From Korobacter sp963703075 (lineage in GTDB: Bacteria > Acidobacteriota > Terriglobia > Terriglobales > Acidobacteriaceae), in contig OY969786.1 of NCBI GenBank assembly GCA_963703075.1, positions 4,216,001 through 4,280,000 on the forward strand: a stretch of 64,000 nucleotides of DNA, read 5' to 3'. Positions 8,131-15,925 of the stretch are shown here, piece after piece. The notes beneath the pieces are model-generated. The model saw only the letters and a list, made by a program, of their open reading frames with translations. It was not told the DNA's origin and searched no databases. Numbering within the stretch: position 1 is the stretch's first letter; each line of letters begins with the position of its first letter. A program made the position numbers and the translations under genes.

Positions 8131-8201
8131 CAGCGCGATTTCAGCTCTCAATGACACGAAAGGGAAGGACCTTACGACCTTCCCTTTCCGAAATCGCGCT
8201 G
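8131..8201. repeat. nested double inverted repeat
   Basis: The outer arms CAGCGCGATTTC (8131-8142) and GAAATCGCGCTG (8190-8201) are perfect 12-mers. Between them GAAAGGGAAGG (8158-8168) pairs with CCTTCCCTTTC (8178-8188). The element sits just after pruA on the minus strand and upstream of the receiver gene. There is no U-tract on either strand. It could be a pruA 3'-end structure or a mobile hairpin repeat. Confidence 0.7.
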
Positions 8202-8208
8202 TAAGACC

Positions 8209-9804
8209 TTACCGGACGATCTTCTCTGCAATCGACTTCGCTTGCGTAAACAGCAGCAGGTAATCCGGACCACCCGCCTTCGAATCAGTACCCGACATAT
8301 TGAAACCGCCGAACGGATGTGCGCCTACCATCGCTCCCGTGCACTTGCGGTTCAAGTACAGATTGCCTACAAAGTATTCACGTGCCGCGTAGTCAAGCTT
8401 GTCCTGCGATTCGGTGTACACCGCGCCCGTCAATCCGAACTCGGTGTTGTTCGCAATCCGCACGCCTTCTTCAAAGTCGCGGCACTTGATGATCGCCAGC
8501 ACCGGCCCGAAAATCTCTTCCTGCGCAATCGTCGCCGTCGGCGCAACGTCCGCAATGATCGTCGGCTTGATGAAGTAGCCTTCGCCGGCATCCTCGTCGC
8601 GCACGCCGCCGGTAATGACCCGGCCACCCTCCTGCACCGCCTTATCGACGTACCCGAGAATCTTGTTCATCGACGCTTCGTTGATCACCGGGCCCATGCC
8701 GGGATTCTTCGTTGTGTCCCCGACCGTGATCTTCTCCACCCGTTCCTTCAACGAAGTAATGAAACGGTCGTAGATCCGCTCATCGACAATCGCCCGCGAG
8801 CATGCTGAACACTTCTGCCCGCTGAACCCGAAGGCCGCCTGCGCCACGCCTTCCACCGCCGCATCGAAGTCTGCATCGGAATCGACCACGATCGAATCCT
8901 TGCCGCCCATCTCCAGGATGGTGCGTTTGATCCAGATCTGGCCGGGCTGCGTCTTCGCTGCATGCTCATGAATGTCGAGGCCGACTTCTTTCGACCCGGT
9001 AAACGCGATATAACGCGTCTTCGGATGATTCACTACGTTGCCGCCAAAGCTGCGTCCACTGCCGGTGCAGAAGTTGACCACGCCGTCGGGCAAGCCCGCC
9101 TCTTCCAGCAGTTCCATGAACTTCGCCGCAATCGTCGGCGAATCGCTCGAGGGCTTCAGCACCACCGTGTTGCCGCAGACAATCGAGGCCACCGTCATCC
9201 CCGCCATAATCGCGCAAGGGAAGTTCCACGGCGGAATCACCGCGCCCACGCCCAGGGGAATGTACTTGAGGTTGTCGCGCTCGCCCGGCAATTGCACCGG
9301 CGTCTTGGCCTGTGCAAGGCGCAGCGATTCAAGAGCGTAGAAGTAACAGAAATCGATTGTCTCGGCGACATCGGCATCGGCTTCTACCCAGTTCTTGCCA
9401 ACCTCGAAGACCATCCATGCCGAGAATTCAAATTTCCGCTCCTGCAACAGGTTCGCGGTGCGGAACAGAACATTCGCCCGCTCTTCCAGCGGCGTCCGGC
9501 TCCAGCTCTCAAACGCCTTCAGCGCCGCCTGCACCGCCGGTTCCACCTCGGCCGCCCCCGCTTCCTGGAACACCCCCACCACCTGCGACGGGTTGGAGGG
9601 ATTCGTCGAATGAATCTTGCTCGCCAGCTTGATCCGCTTGCCGCCAATGATCAGGTCGTATTCGCGTCCGAGCTCGCCGCGCACCTTCTCGATGGCGGCG
9701 CGCATTTTGCGAGCGTTGTCATCGCGTGAGAAATCGGTCAGCGGCTCGTTGGTGAAAGTCTTCGGAATGCGCGCTTCCATGCGGCTCGACAGGGTGGTAG
9801 CCAT
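8209..9804 (-). CDS. pruA: L-glutamate gamma-semialdehyde (1-pyrroline-5-carboxylate) dehydrogenase
   Basis: A 531-residue aldehyde dehydrogenase that oxidises glutamate semialdehyde to glutamate in proline and arginine breakdown. Visible motifs are the NAD-binding PPWNFPCAI and GNTVVLKPSS, ITGS-like AFTGSKEVG, the catalytic Glu in LEMGGKDS and the catalytic Cys in GQKCSACSR. The tail HPFGGFNMSGTDSKAGGPDY is characteristic of the stand-alone PruA/RocA class. A GGGAGGA site precedes the ATG. No proline dehydrogenase gene is adjacent. Confidence 0.93.
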   Translation of the reverse strand: MATTLSSRMEARIPKTFTNEPLTDFSRDDNARKMRAAIEKVRGELGREYDLIIGGKRIKLASKIHSTNPSNPSQVVGVFQEAGAAEVEPAVQAALKAFESWSRTPLEERANVLFRTANLLQERKFEFSAWMVFEVGKNWVEADADVAETIDFCYFYALESLRLAQAKTPVQLPGERDNLKYIPLGVGAVIPPWNFPCAIMAGMTVASIVCGNTVVLKPSSDSPTIAAKFMELLEEAGLPDGVVNFCTGSGRSFGGNVVNHPKTRYIAFTGSKEVGLDIHEHAAKTQPGQIWIKRTILEMGGKDSIVVDSDADFDAAVEGVAQAAFGFSGQKCSACSRAIVDERIYDRFITSLKERVEKITVGDTTKNPGMGPVINEASMNKILGYVDKAVQEGGRVITGGVRDEDAGEGYFIKPTIIADVAPTATIAQEEIFGPVLAIIKCRDFEEGVRIANNTEFGLTGAVYTESQDKLDYAAREYFVGNLYLNRKCTGAMVGAHPFGGFNMSGTDSKAGGPDYLLLFTQAKSIAEKIVR

Positions 9805-9972
9805 AAGTGCAAATCCTCCCGGCAGCCCCCAGTTCCGGACCGGAGCAGCCGTGCAAACTCTTCATTTTACCACTCTAGTTTGGACGCCAGATTTGTGCAG
9901 AAGACGCATGCATTTGCCTTCAGTCCGCTCTTTGGAGTCGAGGACGCGAACCATTTCCTCGCCTATCCTTGT

Positions 9973-9993
9973 TACCATGGTACATTGGTACAC
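9973..9993 (+). promoter_or_regulatory. palindromic operator-like sequence at a regulator start
   Basis: The palindrome TACCATGGTA (9973-9982) runs into two tandem copies of TGGTACA (9978-9984 and 9986-9992) that end at the base before ATG 9994. TACATT (9981-9986) could serve as a -10 box for a leaderless mRNA, since no ribosome site is visible. Such overlap suggests autoregulation by the small DNA-binding protein that follows. Confidence 0.4.
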
Positions 9994-10257
9994 ATGAGCG
10001 AAGCCCAACCCAGAATCGAGGTCGAACGCGTTCAAACCGGTGTACGCATGGAAAAACGGCTGCTGAAAGTTCTGAAAGCCCTGGCGGAGTTGAAGGACAT
10101 GAGTCTTGGCGATCTGCTCGAGGGCGTCGTGCTCCATGCCTTTGAAGGCAAAACGCCCTTTGCTCCAGCGACCCTGGAGCAGATCGAGCAGTTGAAGAAA
10201 CTCTACGGTTCGACTTTGCGCGCTTCCGATAGCCACAAATTGAAGGAGCGAAGATGA
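9994..10257 (+). CDS. small ribbon-helix-helix-like protein
   Basis: An 87-residue protein. A beta-strand-like start (RIEVERVQTGVRMEKRLLK) is followed by two helices (VLKALAELKDM, SLGDLLEGVVLHAFEG), which fits a ribbon-helix-helix (CopG/Arc-like) DNA-binding fold. This assignment is from pattern alone. An in-frame start at 9880 would add 38 non-conserved residues, so ATG 9994 is preferred. The stop overlaps the next ATG (ATGA). The palindrome abutting the start fits self-regulation. Confidence 0.55.
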   Translation: MSEAQPRIEVERVQTGVRMEKRLLKVLKALAELKDMSLGDLLEGVVLHAFEGKTPFAPATLEQIEQLKKLYGSTLRASDSHKLKERR

Positions 10258-10799
10258 GAACGGCCCTATTCGTTCTCGCCCTTACCATGGTCCCGCTCCA
10301 CTCTCCTGCCGCGCAATCGACGACGCCTGCGCACTCGGCCTCTGCCAATGAGAACGCGCACGTGGTCAGTAATTTTCGTTTCGAAGTGACGGCCCCCATG
10401 GCAAAGGTCGCGCCATTATTTGCTCCGGAAGCAGAACGGCGTTGGGCCGGCGAAAACTGGAAGCCTGTCTTCCTCTATCCACAGCCGGGGGACGATGTGC
10501 AGGGCGCAGTCTGGACGATCCAGCATGGGACGCTGCAGACCGTGTGGGTGAACACCATCTTCGACGTGCCGGGCGGCCGCATGCAGTATGTGGCAATGGT
10601 CAGCGGTCAACTGGTCACCGTCGTCGATGTACAGGTGACGGCGCTGACTCCGTCCCGCACCGCCGTCTCGGTCACCTACACGCGGACGGCCCTCGATTCT
10701 GCCGCGAACGAGCATGTACGTGCGCTGGGCGAAAAAGATCGCGGAAGTGGCCCCGAGTGGCAGCAAGGAATTCAAACGGCACTTGGGTTGGGAAAGTAA
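10254..10799 (+). CDS. exported protein, SRPBCC-like
   Basis: A 181-residue protein with a signal peptide (MRTALFVLALTMVPLHSPAAQ). The mature part, with FRFEVTAPMAKVAPLFAPEAERRWAGENW and later DVQVTALTPSRTAVSVTYTR, resembles the START/SRPBCC helix-grip fold. The function is unknown. It is translationally coupled to the small regulator and convergent with the large polysaccharide gene 2 bases away. Confidence 0.5.
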   Translation: MRTALFVLALTMVPLHSPAAQSTTPAHSASANENAHVVSNFRFEVTAPMAKVAPLFAPEAERRWAGENWKPVFLYPQPGDDVQGAVWTIQHGTLQTVWVNTIFDVPGGRMQYVAMVSGQLVTVVDVQVTALTPSRTAVSVTYTRTALDSAANEHVRALGEKDRGSGPEWQQGIQTALGLGK

Positions 10800-10801
10800 A
10801 T

Positions 10802-13800
10802 CTACCTTACCTGCGTTACTCCCTGGGGACGCACTGAGGCGGTGCGCTCCAGCTTGTCCCAGGCAAATTCGCCGCCTTCCAGCGCCCGTTTTAGCGTCTT
10901 GATCAGCACCAGCGAAAACAGCTGCCGGTAAGCAAAGCGCTGTAACCACACGTGCGCCAGCAAGAGGAAGTCTTTGTGCCCGCCGGGTTGCTGCCGCTCC
11001 AGGGTGAACGCCACCGCCGACGCAATGAAGTCGATCACCAGGAACAAGGCGAAATACACCAGCAGCTTGTGAAAGCTGGTCGGATCCGTCGATTCCGGGT
11101 GCATATAGCGGTTCCAGGCGTACGATCCGACGCCGAAGATAAACATCAGGTCGATGAACGGCGAAACGATCGGCAGAAAGATCTGGAAGATCACGACATT
11201 CGGCAATGCGAACCAGCCGAGCGCGCCGCCCTGGCGGAAAGCCGAGCGATGTTTCCATACCGACTGCATAATTCCGAAGGACCAACGGAACCGTTGGCGC
11301 ATCAGGGCGTTGGCCGACGTCGGGGCCTCTGTATAGGCCAGCGCCAGGTCTTCGTACTCCACCCGGTAGCCGGCTTGCAGCAGAGCCATCGTGAGGTCGG
11401 CATCCTCGGCGACGGTGTCATGGTGGTAGCCCCCGGCCGCTCGTACGGCTGCGGTTCTCCACGCGCCGATCGCTCCGGGAACCACGCTCACCGCGCCCAG
11501 CACATCCAGGGCGCGCCGTTCAAAGTTCTGGCTGGTGATGTACTCCAGCGCCTGCCACCGCGTCCACAGATTCATGCGATTGCCGACCTTCGCATTGCCC
11601 GCCATCGCGCCAATTTTCGGGTCCGTGAAGTGCGGAACCAGCAGGGAAATCGCGTTGGGAGCGATGATCGTGTCGGCATCGATTCCCACAAAGAGCTCTT
11701 CGAAGACGAATTCCAGCCCGTAATTCAACGCCTCCGCTTTGCCGGAGTTCGGCTTCGTCAGCAAAGTGATCTTGCCCTGTGCGATCTCCTTGGCAAATGC
11801 GTTGCGTACCACCTCAAGGGTCCCGTCCTTCGATCCGTCGTCGATCACGATCACCCGCAGGCTTGGGTAGTCGGAATCGAGTACCCCCTGCACCGTTCGT
11901 TCGATGACCGTTTCTTCGTTGTAGGCGGGGATCAGCACGGCCACTGCAGGCTGGTAGCCCGGATCCGTTTGCAACCGGGAACCGCGAATGCGGTCGAAGA
12001 TCGCCAGCGTGCCGATAAAGATCAGCCGTCCCGTCATCAATACGTCGCCGATGAAGAAGACGAAGATAACGAAGCTGCTCACGAATCCCAGCAGCGCGAA
12101 GCTCAGGCTGGCGACGATCGCCGCCCAACGCTCGTTCTTGCTGATCGGCGGCATCACCTGCGCCCGCGTCTTCCCCAGCAGCTCGGATACGGGAACGATC
12201 TGGTATCCGCGCGCCTGGATGGCGGGAATGATCATGTCCAGCGTCTTCACCGTCTCGCTGCGATCGCCGCCCCCGTCATGCATCAGGATGATGTTGCCGC
12301 AGGTAAGAAAGTTCGTCGGCTTGCAGGGCGGCAGGTTACTCAAAACATCCGCCGCCATCTCGCTCGCCGTGCGCCGCGGATTGTCATGCCAGTCGTTTGT
12401 ATCGATCTTGTCGCCGACCGTGATGTACCCCATCTCCTGCGAAAGCTCCAGCGGTCCCACCTGGTCGGCGGTGTCGGGTTCCTGATCGATGGAGTAGGGC
12501 GGACGGAATAGTACCGGCTTGATCCCGAGCTTCCCCGCGAACAATCGCTCGGTCAGGTTCAGTTCGACCTTGAAATAAGACCGTGAGATGCCCGCAATGT
12601 CCGGATGGGTAAAGGTGTGATTGCCAATCTCATGGCCATCGGCGTACAGCTTTTTAGCCAGCGCCGAGTATTTTTCCGTCTGCACGCCGATCAGGAAAAA
12701 CGTTCCTTTGACTCCATATTTGTCGAGCACCGCCATGATCTTCGGCGTCCACGTCGGGTCAGGCCCATCGTCGAAAGTAATCGCGATCTTGTTGTCTGAC
12801 GCGCCATAGCGCGCAATGCGGTACGGCGTCGGCAGCTTCGAGAAGTCCTCTGCCGAGATCATCCCCGTCGTATTGTCCACGGTCACGGTGCGCTGGCCGG
12901 GCGAAGGCCGCTCCTCGATCTGCAGGATCTCGCCCGCCTCTTCCATGTCCACGTCCTGCCCCGGCGGAACATCTTTCAACTTGTCCGGCGCGTTCGCTTC
13001 TCCCGGCTGGTCCCACACATTCCACAACGAACGGTCCTCTGAGCCAAGCCGCCACAAGGCAAACGTGTTGATCCCGAGTTGCTGCGCCGCACGCATCTGG
13101 TTCAGCGCGCTCACCGCATCCGTGAACCACACATCGTGCCGCGATTTCTCGCCTTCCATAAAGGAGAAGTGCGGGTTCAGCGCATCGCCATCCAGGTCGA
13201 CATCCGCTTCGGAATCTTCCGCGCTGGTCCATGCGTCCTGGACGCTGACCGTGTGCGCCGACTGCGGCAGCTTCGATTTGCCTACCGTCGTCCACTCATA
13301 GCCGTAGTTGCTGATGGCGCAAATGATCTTGCTTCGCGGAATCTGGGTCAGCGCATATTTAAGGTTGTCGATAAACCAATCCTGCGAGGCCACCGGTCCC
13401 GCCGGGCCTCCGGGATAATGCTCGTCATAGTTCATCAGGATCAGGCCATCGGCGAACGGCGCCACGCCCTTGTAATCGAAGTCGGGATTTTTGGCGGGGA
13501 CCGCCAGGTACAGCTTCTTTCCGCTGCCGTGCAGGTCCTGGGCGAGTTCCGTCACCAGCGTCTTGTAGCCCGGCATGGCGTCCACCGGAATTTCTTCGAA
13601 ATCCAGCGTCAGCCCGCGGTAGTGATCGGTCGCGAGAAATGTTTGCACTTGCTTGCGGAAGTTCGCCCGGCCATCGGGATCGTTCAGGAAGTCGCCAATG
13701 TCTTCCTTCCAGTCATTGGCGATCGGATCGAAGTTATTCACCAGCGGGAAGACTTCCGTTTCAGCCTTTTCCGACTTGAGAAACGGCATCAGCTTGTCAT

Positions 13801-14266
13801 CCACCGGGCGCGCCTTGCCGGCCGGATCCATCACGTCGAACAATTTGTTCTCGGCCGTCACCCCCTGCAAATGGCCGTCGGCTGTCAGCACATGCAGGAA
13901 CTCCGGAAAAAGCATGTCGATCTGTGGGTAGTACTGCTTGATGGAAGAGAAACTGGCGGCATCCCAGTCCACGTAAAACGCCGCGCGAATCCCTTCTGTC
14001 GAGTTCAGCACTACCTGCGAAGGCGCTTTTTTCGTCTGGCGGTGGGCTCCCGCTTTCCGCACATACTTCCGCTTCTGACTGTCCTTGAAGGCGTGATAGG
14101 GCTTCTTGGCTTCGATCAGCCCGATCGACGGAACATCCGTGTTGTGCACGATGCTGACGATGAAAAAGACGACCAGCAGGCTCGCGAGAACGCCGGCAAT
14201 GTCGAGTGCCCATCGCAGCCGTCGCCAGCGTTTTCGGTCGGGATCAAAAAAAACAGGACTTCGCAT
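10802..14266 (-). CDS. GH18-like / polysaccharide deacetylase / GT2 glycosyltransferase fusion
   Basis: A 1,154-residue membrane protein with three enzymatic modules. A transmembrane helix (about 20-40) precedes a GH18-type domain (about 85-420, catalytic-like LTLDFEEIP near 217). Then comes a NodB carbohydrate esterase (TFDDGPDPTW near 498, metal-binding HEIGNHTFTHP near 545). After more membrane segments (about 690-740) a family 2 glycosyltransferase follows, with DDGS near 809, DAD near 862, EDADLT near 955 and the QRFRW motif near 990. C-terminal helices complete a PgaC/hyaluronan-synthase-like channel. The protein probably makes and partly deacetylates an exported aminosugar polymer. Which bonds the GH18 domain cuts, if any, is unknown. 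Confidence 0.85.
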   Translation of the reverse strand: MRSPVFFDPDRKRWRRLRWALDIAGVLASLLVVFFIVSIVHNTDVPSIGLIEAKKPYHAFKDSQKRKYVRKAGAHRQTKKAPSQVVLNSTEGIRAAFYVDWDAASFSSIKQYYPQIDMLFPEFLHVLTADGHLQGVTAENKLFDVMDPAGKARPVDDKLMPFLKSEKAETEVFPLVNNFDPIANDWKEDIGDFLNDPDGRANFRKQVQTFLATDHYRGLTLDFEEIPVDAMPGYKTLVTELAQDLHGSGKKLYLAVPAKNPDFDYKGVAPFADGLILMNYDEHYPGGPAGPVASQDWFIDNLKYALTQIPRSKIICAISNYGYEWTTVGKSKLPQSAHTVSVQDAWTSAEDSEADVDLDGDALNPHFSFMEGEKSRHDVWFTDAVSALNQMRAAQQLGINTFALWRLGSEDRSLWNVWDQPGEANAPDKLKDVPPGQDVDMEEAGEILQIEERPSPGQRTVTVDNTTGMISAEDFSKLPTPYRIARYGASDNKIAITFDDGPDPTWTPKIMAVLDKYGVKGTFFLIGVQTEKYSALAKKLYADGHEIGNHTFTHPDIAGISRSYFKVELNLTERLFAGKLGIKPVLFRPPYSIDQEPDTADQVGPLELSQEMGYITVGDKIDTNDWHDNPRRTASEMAADVLSNLPPCKPTNFLTCGNIILMHDGGGDRSETVKTLDMIIPAIQARGYQIVPVSELLGKTRAQVMPPISKNERWAAIVASLSFALLGFVSSFVIFVFFIGDVLMTGRLIFIGTLAIFDRIRGSRLQTDPGYQPAVAVLIPAYNEETVIERTVQGVLDSDYPSLRVIVIDDGSKDGTLEVVRNAFAKEIAQGKITLLTKPNSGKAEALNYGLEFVFEELFVGIDADTIIAPNAISLLVPHFTDPKIGAMAGNAKVGNRMNLWTRWQALEYITSQNFERRALDVLGAVSVVPGAIGAWRTAAVRAAGGYHHDTVAEDADLTMALLQAGYRVEYEDLALAYTEAPTSANALMRQRFRWSFGIMQSVWKHRSAFRQGGALGWFALPNVVIFQIFLPIVSPFIDLMFIFGVGSYAWNRYMHPESTDPTSFHKLLVYFALFLVIDFIASAVAFTLERQQPGGHKDFLLLAHVWLQRFAYRQLFSLVLIKTLKRALEGGEFAWDKLERTASVRPQGVTQVR

Positions 14267-14341
14267 GCCTACTCGTCTTTATCGTAACGCAAATACCCGC
14301 GTCAAATCAGGCGAACGCACGGTTGCACTTGTTCTAAACCC

Positions 14342-15781
14342 TTGCCGGAGGAAAGAGGCTCGCATCCCCCGTCCCACGAACGTATCATCATCCAGGTGAT
14401 CCGATTCCTCCGCAGCGCGAAGTGGGTTTTCCTCGTCGGAACCCTGCTCGCCATCGCCCTGCGCCTGCTCTTCCTCCTGAAGTGGCCGCACGTCACTGGC
14501 GATACCTACATCTACGGCGATATCGCTAAGAACTGGATCGACCATGGCGTCTACGGCTTCTCTCACCCGGGCGGAGAACCCGAGCCCACCTGGATCCGCC
14601 TCCCTGGCTATCCCGGCTTTCTCGCGATCTGCTTCTTCCTCTTTGGGCGCGAACACTACACCGCAGTCATGCTCGTCCAGATGGTCATCGACGTCGCAAC
14701 CTGCTTCCTCATCGCCGATCTTACCCGCCGCATGATGAACGACCAGGCCGCCAGGATCGCCTTCCTCCTGGCCTGCCTTTGTCCCTTCACCGCCAACTAT
14801 GTTGCGTCTCCTATGCCGGAGACGCTGTCGATTTTCGCTCTTGCCGGCGCTTTCTGGTGTTTGTACGTCGCGCTCGATCAGCCAAAACGCCGTTGGCTGG
14901 CCTGGACCGGGTGCGGTTTGTTCATCGGCCTCGCCACCTACTTGCGTCCCGATGGCGGTATCCTGCTCGCTGCGGTTGGCCTGTTTCTCCTCGTGCGTCT
15001 CTTCCGCGTCCCGGCAGAGCGCCGCACCACGTTTCTCGCCGGACTTCTCGTGCTCGCCGTCTCCCTCGCGCCGCTGGTTCCCTGGACCTATCGCAACTGG
15101 CAGACCTTCGCTCACTTCCAGCCCCTCGCGCCCCGCTACGCCAGCGATCTCGACGAATTCACGCCCCTTGGTTTCAACCACTGGGTCCGCACCTGGATGG
15201 CCGAATATGTATCCGTCGAAGATATCTATTGGCAAATGCCCGGCGCCGATGTGGACGTCAATCTTCTTCCCCGGCGGGCCTTCGATACGCCTCAGGAAGA
15301 AGACGAAACTCGCAAGCTTTTTGCTGAATACGAAACCCGCACCGCCATCTGGCCCGAGCTCGACGAACAGTTTGAACAGCTCGCGCGTCAGCGCGTCGCT
15401 CGTCATCCCGCACGGTATTACGTGCAATTACCGCTGCTTCGTATCGCCGACATGTGGTTTCGTCCCCGCTCCGAAACGCTTCCCCTCGACAGCCGCTGGT
15501 GGCAGGATTACCAGGATGACTTCTGGAACTCTGCCAAAGCCTTCCTCCTGGCGCTCATCAACTTCTTCTATGTAGCGCTTGCCATCGCTGCATGTTTCCT
15601 TCGTCCGCGACCGCGCTACCTGTTCGTCCTCGTTGCGTATCTTGTCATTCGCACGGCATTTCTTGGGACTCTCGAGAATCCCGAGCCGCGCTATACCCTC
15701 GAATGCTATCCGCTGATCATTGCATTGGCCGCAACAACTATTTGGCGGCTCGTTTCGGCAATCAACTCCCGAAAAATGTAG
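14342..15781 (+). CDS. polytopic glycosyltransferase (ArnT/PMT-like, GT39 type)
   Basis: A 479-residue integral membrane protein with about ten hydrophobic segments. An N-terminal acidic loop after the first helix (HVTGDTYIYGDIAKNWIDHG) and RLPGYPGFLAICF match the lipid-linked-sugar transferase group (GT-C fold, PMT/ArnT). The start is uncertain: TTG 14342 is the longest option, but a GTG at 14396 begins right at the first helix (MIRFLRSAKW). GGAGGAAAG at 14348-14356 suits neither exactly. It is divergent from the polysaccharide synthase gene and may serve the same envelope pathway. Confidence 0.65.
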   Translation: MPEERGSHPPSHERIIIQVIRFLRSAKWVFLVGTLLAIALRLLFLLKWPHVTGDTYIYGDIAKNWIDHGVYGFSHPGGEPEPTWIRLPGYPGFLAICFFLFGREHYTAVMLVQMVIDVATCFLIADLTRRMMNDQAARIAFLLACLCPFTANYVASPMPETLSIFALAGAFWCLYVALDQPKRRWLAWTGCGLFIGLATYLRPDGGILLAAVGLFLLVRLFRVPAERRTTFLAGLLVLAVSLAPLVPWTYRNWQTFAHFQPLAPRYASDLDEFTPLGFNHWVRTWMAEYVSVEDIYWQMPGADVDVNLLPRRAFDTPQEEDETRKLFAEYETRTAIWPELDEQFEQLARQRVARHPARYYVQLPLLRIADMWFRPRSETLPLDSRWWQDYQDDFWNSAKAFLLALINFFYVALAIAACFLRPRPRYLFVLVAYLVIRTAFLGTLENPEPRYTLECYPLIIALAATTIWRLVSAINSRKM

Positions 15782-15925
15782 ACACACGCTTCGCTTTTCC
15801 GTATCGTGTCCCGCATCCTCGGGGAAGCTCGCTTTAAAGCGTTTGAATTGAGCACAGCGCGCACGGCACAAAGATTGCACTGCTCCCCCAATGTGACCGA
15901 CTCTGCTTACATAGGAGAACCCTCC

